From Alnus glutinosa (lineage: Eukaryota; Streptophyta; Magnoliopsida; Fagales; Betulaceae): a DNA stretch of 64,000 bases. Numbering within the stretch: position 1 is the first letter of the stretch; each line of letters opens with the position of its first letter. This document shows, piece by piece, positions 24,320 through 34,111 of this stretch. The position numbers and the translations under genes were made by a program. The stretch covers positions 23,401,628 to 23,465,627 of the forward strand of contig NC_084897.1 in the NCBI RefSeq assembly GCF_958979055.1, read 5' to 3'. The notes below the pieces were generated by a model. It did no database searches. It had not been told where the DNA came from and saw only the letters and a list, made by a program, of their open reading frames with translations.

Positions 24320-27300
24320 TTAGAATCCTAAAATTTGGTGAAAACAAAAATTTCCAGCTATTATTAGTAGGAATAGAAAGTAGGAGAAGCCCGGCCTATG
24401 AGTCTGTCCTGGGAAAAGAAGTCGGCGGATGCTTTGTGGTGTACAGAAATCGGAATCAGTAAAGCATTTGCCCGCAATAATCGCATTTGCTGCCTCAGTG
24501 AGATGAAGATCATCCCAAAATAGATTTGCTTGTCTATTTGGGCACACATCTGTTTCCGGCACGCATAACCCTATTCCACCACTTCCCACTTGACAACAAC
24601 TGTTCCTAGCATCTGTAAATCCTGCATATATGCACGCCCACCAAAATAATGAAGATATGTGCTTGCTTGTTACAAATTAATTAAGTGATAAGTAAAGAGA
24701 GAATAATAGCACAATTTTAATATATTAATTAAATTATTATACTTTTAATTTTTTTTTCATTTAAATTTTTTGGACAATGAGTGATTTAACGTAGTATATA
24801 AGATAAGTATTGAGAGTTCGAATATAATTTCACAATTTATCCTTATTTTAGATAAATATTTTACGTGTTAGATTTTACTAGCTTGTTGAAGCAGCTAGAG
24901 ATCTAACACCTTAGGTTATGTTTGTTTCGACGTAAAATATTTTTTGAAAAAGGTTTTTTCTATTTTTGAGTGTTTGGCGCGGTGTCAAATACTTGTCTAC
25001 TTGAAAATGTTTTCAGTTAACAAAAACAAAAAATGATCTTCACAAAACGTAAATTATTTTTCGCCGCTTTCTCATACCCCCAAACATGCAATTGTGAGGG
25101 GGCCTATTTACCCGTGCAGGTCTTAGGTTGCCCAAATACCTACCCAAGTAGGGGGTCTACAAGGGTCCTCTCATAATTGTCTGTCTAAATTACAAGTAAT
25201 ATGAGCAAACAATTACATTGGATCTCAATAACAAGCTCATATTTGTCGTCTCTCTCTTCCCCGCAGCTCCTTAGATTATATGAAAATATAAGAAATATTT
25301 GACGATTTTCCATACGAATCAAACGTCGAAAAATATTTTCCAAACCATTTTCAAGATTTTAAACAAACATTGAAAAATAGTCTACCTTTTTCCGGAAAAT
25401 GTTTTCAAGGGCCTTAGCTAAATAATTAAACATAGTATTAACTTAAGCCTTTGACACAAATTGTAACGTGCACAAGAAGAAGAAGAAAGAAAGAAAAATT
25501 ATTCTAGTTTACCGGTGGTAATTAATAATATCTTGGAGAGAAGTAAATGCATAATTACCATATGATGAAGGCCTCTCTATCATGTCCTTGATAAGCCCAT
25601 ACATCTCCGCTACAAGTATGGTTGCGTCTTTAAGTTGTGACCTCAATGCTTCAATCTTTCTGTGGAGCTTCCTATTGAAAATCGCTACCATATCGTTAAT
25701 GTGCTCAGCGCATTTAGTCCGTGGCACGAAAACTTTCAGTGAAGCTGGATAACAGCCGATAGGGCCTATTTCAAACACTACAATCCTCCTGGCTCCCAAT
25801 CTATACAGAGCCTGCAACCAAGAGTAGATCGAACAAACGTGTTTCATGATATAAATACATCTCTCTTACATATTTCGTTTTCAAATTCACTATTGACAGG
25901 GACGGAGCTGGGGTGGTCGGTAGGGGTCATGGCAAATTTCTCAGCATATTATTTTGGTGGTTCATTATTAAGTGCTGAGAACTTGGGAAGAGGAAGATTT
26001 AAAAAAAAATCTTCCAAGCATAGAAGAGACTCAAGAAGGCGTTAAAAACTTTAAGATGAAGAGATATCAAACCCACCCAATATATTTTTGTATTTATACT
26101 TTGACCACATATTTTAATTTTTTTTTTTTGTTTGGCCCCTCCCAATTAACCAAATGTCTGACTCTGTCCCTAACTGTTGAATTTATAGGACTCACATTGA
26201 ATTTTATTGATTCAATGACAAATTTGAAACTTTTTTTTGAAAGAATCTGAATCTTGATTGTATGAAGCTGTATAAAAAATTTATATGCACGTAATATCAT
26301 TTCTCTTTAATTTTTGCCTCATATATAAAGCATTTTTATTTATAAAATGCATGACGCAGTACCTTCAATTGATACCCTAATTGCATCACAAGGAGACTGC
26401 CAAATTGTTCAGATGTATATTTCTTACTAGTGTTGTAATAAACTTCAATATAATTGGTTTCATAGTCGCTGGTGCCGATGAAAACTAAGAAGATACACTC
26501 CGACAAGTATTTAGGGAGCTCTGTGCTGTTGTAGTTTCTTCTCAAGTTTTCTTGGACTGTCTTGTTAAACATGGCAATTTGTTTCCCCATGCTCCAATTT
26601 TCCCCCTGCAAAAATAACATATTTTCTTTCAGATACATGCATGCATGGCTCCATATATATAATATATGCATGTGTGGATGTGAAAGAAAAGAGAAACTTC
26701 ACTTACTACTTCTAATTTTTTATTGCTTTTGTAATCATACTTTTAAACTTTAAAAAGTATCAATTTAGTGTATCCATCTTTTAATGTTTTTCAATTTCAC
26801 TAATTCGTTAGGATTTTTCATTAAATCTTATCAAAATTCTCAAAATACTTCATATATATGTATTTTCAATGATTCAGGTATATATGCGTATTGTTGTAAA
26901 TTCCGTTAAATCTTTAGCAACGGCTAAATCTTTATAATTTTTTCTTCTTTCTCCTAAAAAAATGAGAAGTATTTTTGGAATTTTGACATCCCTCAGTTAG
27001 AATTTAACGGAAAATTCAAACGGAGTAATAAAATTGAAAAAACTTGAAAAATTGATATACTAAATTGACAATATTTAAAGTTTGAGTGTGTGATTGTAAA
27101 AGTGATAAAAAAACTAAAAGTGTACGTGGTAAGTAAAATTTTCTCGAAAAAAATATATACATAGATGAACTTACTAGTTCAAGTCCAGTTTTGTGAAGAA
27201 TGCCGGCAGACGCAGATGCATAACTGAAACCTGATCTGACTACCTTATCTAGGGACCTGTAAACCCCGTAAGAAAGCGTAGTTGGTAGCTGAAGATCATG

Positions 27301-27873
27301 GCCTACACAAATGAAAACATGTATCATCAAGGAATTAATAGCCCAAGAACCCAACCAAAAAAGGTCTAGCTTTTGTTCATAGCAATTCCACATATATATA
27401 TATGAAATTAATAGTTCTAGTATTATAAACCAGTGAATATCATTATTAGAACCTGTTAAGATCCTAAGGTTAAAAGGGTTTAATCAAATCAGTATTCAGT
27501 ATTTAACAGGGTTTTTGGTTCAATAGTTTGACCCTTAAAAATTATAACTTTTGGTTCAATGGTTAGCGCTTATCAAAACCATCAAGCTTCTATGCTTATT
27601 ACCTAGGAAATCCGTAATGATGGCGCCATTGCTGAACCTGCCGGTGGCACCAATGCTAAAATCTATGCCGTAAGGCTTATACATTGCGGTCATTAATGTA
27701 TGTAGATGGGTATTGAGGCCAGAATCAACCTGGGAGTCTCCGAAGACGTATAAACCCGGAACTAACGGGTCTGGGAGTACAATGTTCTCGGGAGCGGCCT
27801 GATCTTGAACAGCATCCGGTTTAACAAAGCCGAAAAGCTCAATGAGAAGAACAGAAACGAATAACAAGGACAT
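24320..27873 (-). CDS. GDSL esterase/lipase with altered oxyanion-hole blocks
   Basis: Predicted secreted SGNH-type hydrolase. Exons in coding order: 27873-27603, 27302-27175, 26605-26363, 25811-25559 and 24621-24320. They sum to 398 codons plus TAA, all GT/AG. Residues 1-20 form a signal peptide. Block I is FGDSQVDSG with nucleophile Ser47, followed by the plant-typical TGRFSNG. Block V is WDDLHLTEAAN with Asp335 and His338. Two other blocks deviate. Block II, usually ASGxAGI, is ASASAGI (Gly to Ala121). Block III, usually GxNDY, is GTSDY (Asn to Ser179). These Gly and Asn positions normally build the oxyanion hole, so activity may be weak or altered. The protein also carries a hydrophobic tail (about residues 383-394, FSYFLFLLIIAG) beyond the usual family end. 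All exons are open, so it is not an obvious pseudogene. The substrate is unknown. Confidence 0.88.
24622..25558 (-). other. Intron 4 of the GDSL gene, with inverted-repeat element
   Basis: This 937-bp intron includes about 24925-25400, whose ends are a diverged inverted pair: tgtttgtttcgacgtaaaat on the left, and on the right aaaatattttcc and ttttccggaaaatgttttca motifs. The pattern resembles TGTTTGG-start MITEs common in dicots, but the borders are not exact. The rest is AT-rich. Confidence 0.5.
26691..27145. mobile_element. Foldback element family F, copy 2, in GDSL intron 2
   Basis: Inverted arms begin gagaaacttcacttac and, reverse complemented at the right, gagaaaattttacttacca. Internal matches to copy 1 at 23518-24003 include ttaaaaagtatcaattta and ttcgttaggatttttcatta. 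The element fills about 80 percent of intron 2 (26606-27174), so almost the whole intron is transposon. Its right end is only about 30 bp from the exon 2 donor. Confidence 0.75.
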
Positions 27874-27879
27874 GGCGCT

Positions 27880-28565
27880 CGATCTTCGATCTCTATTTTT
27901 CTTTTTCAGCTTTTGAATTTCGTTTATGTAACAATGATATGGTTGAGCAGATTAAAAATAGAAACCAGACAGTTTTTTCTTTTTCACCTTTTAGAAAATT
28001 TACTTGTTTGTTCTTATTGTTTTTGTTTTGTTTTGTACGTAGGTTGAGGTTGTGTCGTTGTGCAGTATTTTGCCAACACTCATGCACATTGTGGCATCCC
28101 AAGGAGGTCTAATTTTAGAAGATGTTGAGAGAGAGAGAGAGAATTGGTTTCTATGAACATAATTCAATTTGGTAGGTAGCTAACCAATGGATAGATATAA
28201 GCCTCCAATCCACTCCCTAGCTCTTCTCATATGCCCCTACCATTCTGTTAGAACACTCTGTATAATTCAGAACAGAATTAGGTGTAAAAATTAAATATGG
28301 GTCAGGGACTTAGACAACACAGTCTACACTAATTGCCCTAGATTAAAAATTCAATACCACATTGTTGGAAACATATATGTGAACTAATCACATCAAAAGC
28401 AGCAAAAAATTTTCAAGGGTTGTTCGTGCTCTATGATGAACATAGCACAAGTTTTTTCAAAACATAAAAACGTATGTATTCTTGAAGAAATCGCGTACCT
28501 TTGTGAGTAGAACTTCGATAATGGTTTTGGGATGGTGTTTGGAGGCTGTATATGGTTTGCTTTCA
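27880..28565. other. Upstream region of the GDSL gene
   Basis: Non-coding. A (GA)n run lies at 28128-28141. A clear TATA box is not obvious. The stretch from about 28364 (tgttggaaacatatatgtg) has an LTR-like start but no partner. Confidence 0.4.
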
Positions 28566-28569
28566 AGGA

Positions 28570-28737
28570 GTAATGCTACAAGGAAGACTCTGTGCCCTCC
28601 CAAATGTTATGTGACTTTTAAAATTATCATTTGATCAAAATTCATATAATGATCATCTCAAATTCAATGGTAAGATTAAAAGTCGCATAACATCTAAAAA
28701 GATATAATGAGAACTAGAGTCCTCTGTAAAGCATTAC
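28570..28737. mobile_element. MITE, GTAATGCT family, copy 3
   Basis: The left end is gtaatgctacaaggaagact and the right end, reverse complemented, is gtaatgctttacagaggact. The arms continue to atgttatgtgacttttaa and its partner atgttatgcgacttttaa. About 168 bp, non-coding, and the best preserved copy of the family here. Confidence 0.75.
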
Positions 28738-28739
28738 TA

Positions 28740-29540
28740 TGCTTTCAAGACCTTTGGGATATTTTCCTCAATTCTTATTTTGTAATAAAAAAGTGTAAGC
28801 TCTCATACACAATGCACTTTTAAATAGATATGTGAATCCTAGATATATAGGGTAGTACTTAGAAACCAAGTCTTAGTTTAATACTTATTCACATGCCTGC
28901 CTATTAGGAGTATTACTCCTTGTGCAATTATATCAAACCTTAAAGATAAATATTAGTTTGAGCAGAGACTTAAAGGAAAAATAAAACCAGCTTTAATGGG
29001 TGTCGAATACTCTTCTAACTTGTTACAGCTAGGTTACAATTAATTACAACCTATCGTACTAAAAAGTTGTAATTGAAATTAATCAAGAGCTCTTTTGACT
29101 TTTTATAATTACATTTGACCCATCTTTGAAATATTCATAGTAAAATTAAATTAAAAAATAAATTTACCATCACTTTATTTTACTATCTCTGAATTATTGA
29201 AATCATATTTCATTGACTACGTTTAATTTAATAACTCCTTATTAAAATACACATGCCCAAGATATAGAATCATCAATTCCCATTAAATTTATCTTAATGG
29301 AATATTTCACGTCTTATTGATTTCAATCAAAGTGATTATAAGTTCCATTTGAAAAGGCAGTGTTCTCGCAATGCTAGTACATATAACCCCTAAGAACATT
29401 CATATATATTGAACTCTCTGCATCTGACTTTTCTCTAAAATTTGACAAAGAACACCATTTAACAAACTCTTTGGCCAATTTCAAATGTAACGACATCCTC
29501 TGACTCTCCAAATGCAAAGAGCTCAAAAAAAAAAATACTA
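28740..29540. other. Intergenic, no gene seen
   Basis: AT-rich DNA without a coding signal. Pieces such as gaaaaggcagtgttctcgca are reminiscent of decayed LTR sequence, but no element borders are visible. Confidence 0.45.
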
Positions 29541-29542
29541 GT

Positions 29543-29545
<3 letters not shown>

Positions 29546-29592
<47 letters not shown>
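29546..29592. repeat. (AT)n microsatellite
   Basis: About 23 consecutive AT units, read directly. Confidence 0.95.
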
Positions 29593-29595
<3 letters not shown>

Positions 29596-29608
29596 TTTAT
29601 TTCCTTCA

Positions 29609-29851
29609 TTGGCGCCAACATTTCCCGCCTCCCCCTTTTGCCCAGAAATTTCCCTCCTCCCCTCTTATTTCCTTTGTCTCATCCCCCCTTTCGCACAGAG
29701 CTCTTTCTCATCACCTCGTCGTACGCGCGCGCGCACGAGCAGAGAGAGAGAGAGACTGTGCTTGAGTGCTTCAAATCAGAGACCGTGGGTCAGTGGGTGA
29801 CTGTTCCAAATCGATCTTCTTCGTCAGCCACTGATCTACAACTTTCTTCAG
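29609..29851 (+). promoter_or_regulatory. E2F-site promoter / 5'UTR-like stretch without a gene
   Basis: After the AT microsatellite come ttggcgcc (29609-29616) and tttcccgcc (29621-29629), both matching the E2F consensus TTTSSCGC. A pyrimidine-rich, GA-rich leader follows. It looks like a plant 5'UTR and ends at a donor-like cttcag|gtacag (29852). E2F sites of this type are typical of replication and cell-cycle genes. No matching coding exon follows before the PR-1 gene at 30577, so this may be a detached promoter or a non-coding transcript start. Confidence 0.35.
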
Positions 29852-30329
29852 GTACAGCACTAAATGCTTGCTTCAAACTTTTTTCTGTAGGTGATTGTGT
29901 AACCCATTTTACACAACTTTCTTGGTTGTTTGAAAGTTGTGCAAAAAGGTCGTGAAAGAATTATTTTTTCGTACTGTTTTTGTTGTTGTTGTCTTGATTT
30001 TCTAGTGTCTCTGCTTCATCTTTTTTCGTCTTTGGTTTGCATTCATCTACACCATTAATTCTGCCCATCACGTTTCAAATTGATTGTCCATCACGTACAT
30101 TTCAAGAATTTAATGCATTCATCCATGCAACCGTTTGAATTGAAGTTGTCCTTGGCATAGAAATTAATTCTGTTACTTTCTGTATATGCTATGCCAGATG
30201 GGCATTAAAGTTAGTTTCACCAATAAAAAACAACATTTAATTGAATTAGAGAAATAATTAAAAAAAAATTGATATTTAGTGGTTTTGAAAAAAGCTCAAC
30301 GTGAATGCTTGAACACGTACTCCATGATT

Positions 30330-30506
30330 TTGACCGTCCAAGATCATATATAGTTTGATCCAAACCCGTTGAGAGAATGTGTGTATAGAAGCTACCCTCT
30401 CCAAACACCAACCAATCACTAAATCCATTACCGAAAAACTGTCATCTTTTTAGGAGTTGCAACAGAAACCATACTATAATAGGTCAAGATTTGTATGTAT
30501 ATATAC
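30330..30506 (+). promoter_or_regulatory. PR-1 promoter: two W-boxes and a TATA box
   Basis: TTGACC at 30330-30335 and GGTCAA (reverse W-box) at 30482-30487 are binding-site cores for WRKY factors. A TATA-like tatatatac at 30498-30506 lies 71 bp before the ATG. WRKY control through W-boxes is the usual mode for salicylate-responsive PR-1 genes, which supports an inducible defence gene. Function here is inferred. Confidence 0.5.
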
Positions 30507-30576
30507 ATACATACTGGCCGGCCTGGAAGAGAAGGAGCAACATATATGATCATTTAGAACAAGACAAAAAACACCC

Positions 30577-31074
30577 ATGTCAAATACCGTACTTTTGCTT
30601 TGTGTTCTGAGTCTATCCCAGCTGGCTCTTGTTTCCTATGCCGAATCCATCGCTCCGGTCTTCATTAAGCTCCACAACGCCGCCCGTCAAGAGGTTGGGG
30701 CTGGTCTTGGTGCCTTAAAGTGGAACTCAACCCTGCAATCATACGCCGGTGCTTACGCTCGACACCAGAGATCCAACGGTTGCAAGCATGTCCACTCCCA
30801 TGGGCCTTACGGTGAGAACATTTACTGGGGCTACGGTGAGGGGTGGATGGGCCCGGAGGCTGCGATGAGAACGTGGGTTGACGAGGAGAAGGACTATTAC
30901 GATTACAACAGCAATTCTTGCTTGCACGGGAAGGACTGCTTGCATTACACCCAAGTGATATGGAAGAAGACCAAGCAGCTAGGTTGTGCTGTCGCTAATT
31001 GCCCGGATGCTTCAGTCTTCATCACCTGCAACTATTATCCTCCTGGTAATTATATAGGACAAAGACCATACTGA
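30577..31074 (+). CDS. Pathogenesis-related protein 1 (CAP superfamily)
   Basis: A single-exon, 165-residue secreted defence protein, the usual PR-1 length. Residues 1-22 form a signal peptide (VLLLCVLSLSQLALVSYA), with the mature protein starting near ESIAPVF. Family motifs are intact: LHNAAR..VG, LKWNSTLQSYA, GPYGENIYWGYG, the CAP signature HYTQVIW and CNYYPPGNYIGQRPY at the C terminus. Six cysteines are present, as expected for three disulfides. The last 11 residues (PPGNYIGQRPY) match the pattern of the CAPE1 immune peptide released from tomato PR-1 after CNYx. The CAP fold binds sterols in related proteins. The start is set by the signal peptide. It stands alone here, with no tandem PR-1 copies within the window. 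W-boxes upstream fit salicylate-type induction. Confidence 0.96.
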   Translation: MSNTVLLLCVLSLSQLALVSYAESIAPVFIKLHNAARQEVGAGLGALKWNSTLQSYAGAYARHQRSNGCKHVHSHGPYGENIYWGYGEGWMGPEAAMRTWVDEEKDYYDYNSNSCLHGKDCLHYTQVIWKKTKQLGCAVANCPDASVFITCNYYPPGNYIGQRPY

Positions 31075-31079
31075 AGATG

Positions 31080-32400
31080 CCATAGCTAGCCAGGAATCGC
31101 TAAAATCATATTAATTGATTTTAGCTAGTTTTGATATACATACGTAGTCCATATTCAATATTTGATGTAGAAAGTTTTATAATATTAATTAAATAATTAA
31201 ATCAACTACCCTTTCCTGTTAGCTTTAAATTTCAGGATAAGTGGTAATTCAAATGTTGTTTTCGTTATTATTTTCTTGTTTTAATTAAATATTTCACGTA
31301 CTTTTTGAGTTTGATATGATGTGATTAAATGAGGATTGCGATTTGCATGTGATTGGTAATGAGTAAATAAGATAACCGAGAAGGAGAAGGATCTTATAGT
31401 ATTTATTTTATGATTATGATTTAAAATTTATGCATTTAATAGTGTATTGACATTATGTACTATACACCGTTAAATACACAAACTTTAAAATGGCTGACAT
31501 GACTATTATGCAATCCAAATAATAGACTATACCACGCGGAGTTAATTAACAGCAGCTTCTAACAAAGACTCCTACCTCCCCATTCATCTTGATATCAACT
31601 ACTGCAAAACAAAACTATACCGCAGCTACTTACCAACAACAGCTTTTAACAAAATTACAACCTGATATCAAACTTAAACAGACAGATGCAACTTCTATAT
31701 ACAACCAAACTCTGCAATTTTCTATTTCTAGAGAATCTTATCGCATTTACAACACAAAAAATCCTTGTTTTCTTCTGACTTCTTGTACCTTCCTGCACCC
31801 ATCACATGACTACTAATTTCCCAATTGCCAATCAATCCTCTTGATCAGAATCTGCTCTCTGTTTTCACCAAATTGACATGCTTTATATCATTTTGTTGCC
31901 TCCATATATGATATACTACCGCCCCCAATGCTAGTTTACACAATGTGACCTTCAAACATTTTCCAATAAGCTATGCTTACTCCCTATTCAATAGCTTCTT
32001 CCCATTCTATTTTAGGATTCACAACTGAACATTTCAGTAAAACTTCCCTCCACATTCTTCTACTCTTTATGATGAGTGAGATTTGAATAGAAAGCTACCA
32101 TACAAGAGATAAAGATATTAAAAAAAGTTCCCTTCCTCTTTATTTTTTTCTGTACTTACTATAACCGAAAAAAGGGAAATTAACATAATTTTTCACTCTT
32201 ACAACTCTACCAATAGAGTGATTCATTTTTTCTTTCTTTTTCTTTGGGCAAGAAAGCAAAAGGAATTTGTTCACATATAGGCCTAAGAGGTCACTTGATA
32301 AACGATTAGTAAAAATCCATATATATGCCACTGCAAAATATTTGTCTAAAAATGGCAATTCCCCACTCCACTGGCAGATTGAACAAAGTGATTTTTCCCC
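31080..32400. other. Intergenic between PR-1 and DPMS3
   Basis: Non-coding. The parts at about 31165-31300 and 31385-31500 carry partial copies of two dispersed repeats named elsewhere. The 3'UTR of the converging DPMS3 gene probably lies in about 32300-32400. Confidence 0.45.
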
Positions 32401-32403
32401 AAA

Positions 32404-33074
32404 TCATTCAGAACCGACATCAACCCCTCTTTGCTTCAAATAATCCTTGGCCTCAATGATGTCCTACAAAAGAAATACTACAATTAAGACTCTGCAAAGT
32501 ATGATAACAAGTATGATCTTGATTCAAGGATATAAAAAATTAACAGATGATGATAATAATAACAGTAATGATTTTTTTTTTATAAGAATAATAATAACTG
32601 AAATTTTAGTTAGGGGACATTATATTTATTTAATCAACAAATTATGTTTAAAAGGCAATTTTAAACACCTTGATAGCAATGCAAAAATATCATCATAATT
32701 CCAAAGGATCTGCACACAGATGAGACTGCTTATCAGAATCATAACATGCTCATTAGGCTGCTGGTTGTCACTGCTGCTGGTTGTCACCAAAGGGGGAAAA
32801 AAAAACTCAATCATATGCATCTAACAGTCAACAATTTCAAATTTGTGCTAAACATGATGAACTGATACAAATTTTTTAAACAAACTCTTACGTTTCTCAG
32901 CTATCAGATAAGAACTCCCACAGAAAATTAATTATAAAGGTTCACCCACTAGCTACTTCACAATTTGCATCCTGGTTTTCAGCTTACTTGTTGGAACCAA
33001 ATTTGAGATTTCCAGTATGATATGTATCAGAAGCAACTTTAAAGCTGCTAAGCCTGCTATGCATGTATTGTATG

Positions 33075-33106
<32 letters not shown>

Positions 33107-34089
33107 AAAAGAGGGAAAAACTCTAACCATATGCAAGCAGTAAAGTTGATAATCAAAGAAATCCTTAACAAAGTCTTTGTATAGATATAAATGTCCTCTT
33201 TTTTGGAATGTGTTTAAATAAGAATGCAACAAATGGTTGCCAGCATAGTTGTTCAAATGTTGTGAGAAAACCCAACACTTGCAAGTGGAAATCCCATCTT
33301 CAACATATTTACAGCTAAAAGAAAAGAAAGCAGATTTTTGAGGAATCTTCGGAAATATATACGCTAACCCCATCATATCCCGACAATCATCTGCATCTTG
33401 CCAAAAGAAGGGTCATGTAAAAAGTGGATACTAGGTGGCAAATACATCACCGATAATATAAAAACTCTACGCAACAAAAAATAATCAGAAATATCTCGCC
33501 ATATCTGTAATGATGTATAACAAAGAGTTCATTATATTCTCAAAATGACTCTTTCACCCTTGCTTCCCCAAGTTATGCTACAATACTTCTGGCCCACACA
33601 ATGTTCACTTCATAAACTTAAATACTTTAAAGGGGAGAAGTTTGTTTAATAAAGTTAAAAAGAAAAAGGGTATTCACCATAATCAGACAGATAGATAGAG
33701 ACACATAAGAACAATGAACCAAAATGCACCATACATGATATGGCAATGTTAAGTGAACGAGGAAAAAAAAAGAAAGTACCTGCTGCAAAAGCAATGCTTC
33801 TTGAGGACAAGTTGGAAACCGCATCAGACCAACTCCAACCATTAATAGGCCATAGCATCCAAGACACATGATAAAATAGATAGGTAGCTGGGAAGAAGAT
33901 GGAAACAGGGCACTTTGAGCATTGTCAACATTGGAGAAATTACATTAAACTGATTAATAAAAAAAAAAACTTCTGAAATTAACTCACTAATAAAGTATGG
34001 CTACTTGGAACCACATATGTCTTCAAGAGGCCAAACCATAAGGCAGAGATGCCAACCAGCAATGTCATAATCTTCACAATGTGCTTCAT
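32404..34089 (-). CDS. DPMS3: Dolichol-phosphate mannose synthase subunit 3
   Basis: Small ER-membrane subunit that anchors and stabilises the catalytic subunit of dolichol-phosphate mannose synthase. That enzyme makes Dol-P-Man for N-glycans, GPI anchors and O-mannosylation. Coding exons: 34089-33988, 33887-33780 and 32463-32404, all in phase 0 with GT/AG borders. They give 89 residues, the same length as the Arabidopsis protein as I recall it. Two membrane segments are visible, about residues 7-27 (MTLLVGISALWFGLL) and 36-56 (PIYFIMCLGCYGLLMVGVGL). The conserved RFPTCPQEA and the cytosolic tail IIEAKDYLKQRGVDVGSE follow. The family-typical start MKHIVKI fixes the ATG. An acceptor 22 bp before the ATG and a donor at 35987 imply a 1.9-kb 5'UTR intron. 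It lies head to head with the CRWN4-like gene. Confidence 0.93.
33075..33104. repeat. A30 run in DPMS3 intron
   Basis: An uninterrupted A-run inside the last coding intron (32464-33779) of DPMS3. Confidence 0.9.
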
Positions 34090-34111
34090 TGATCTATGAT
34101 AAAGCTGAGGC

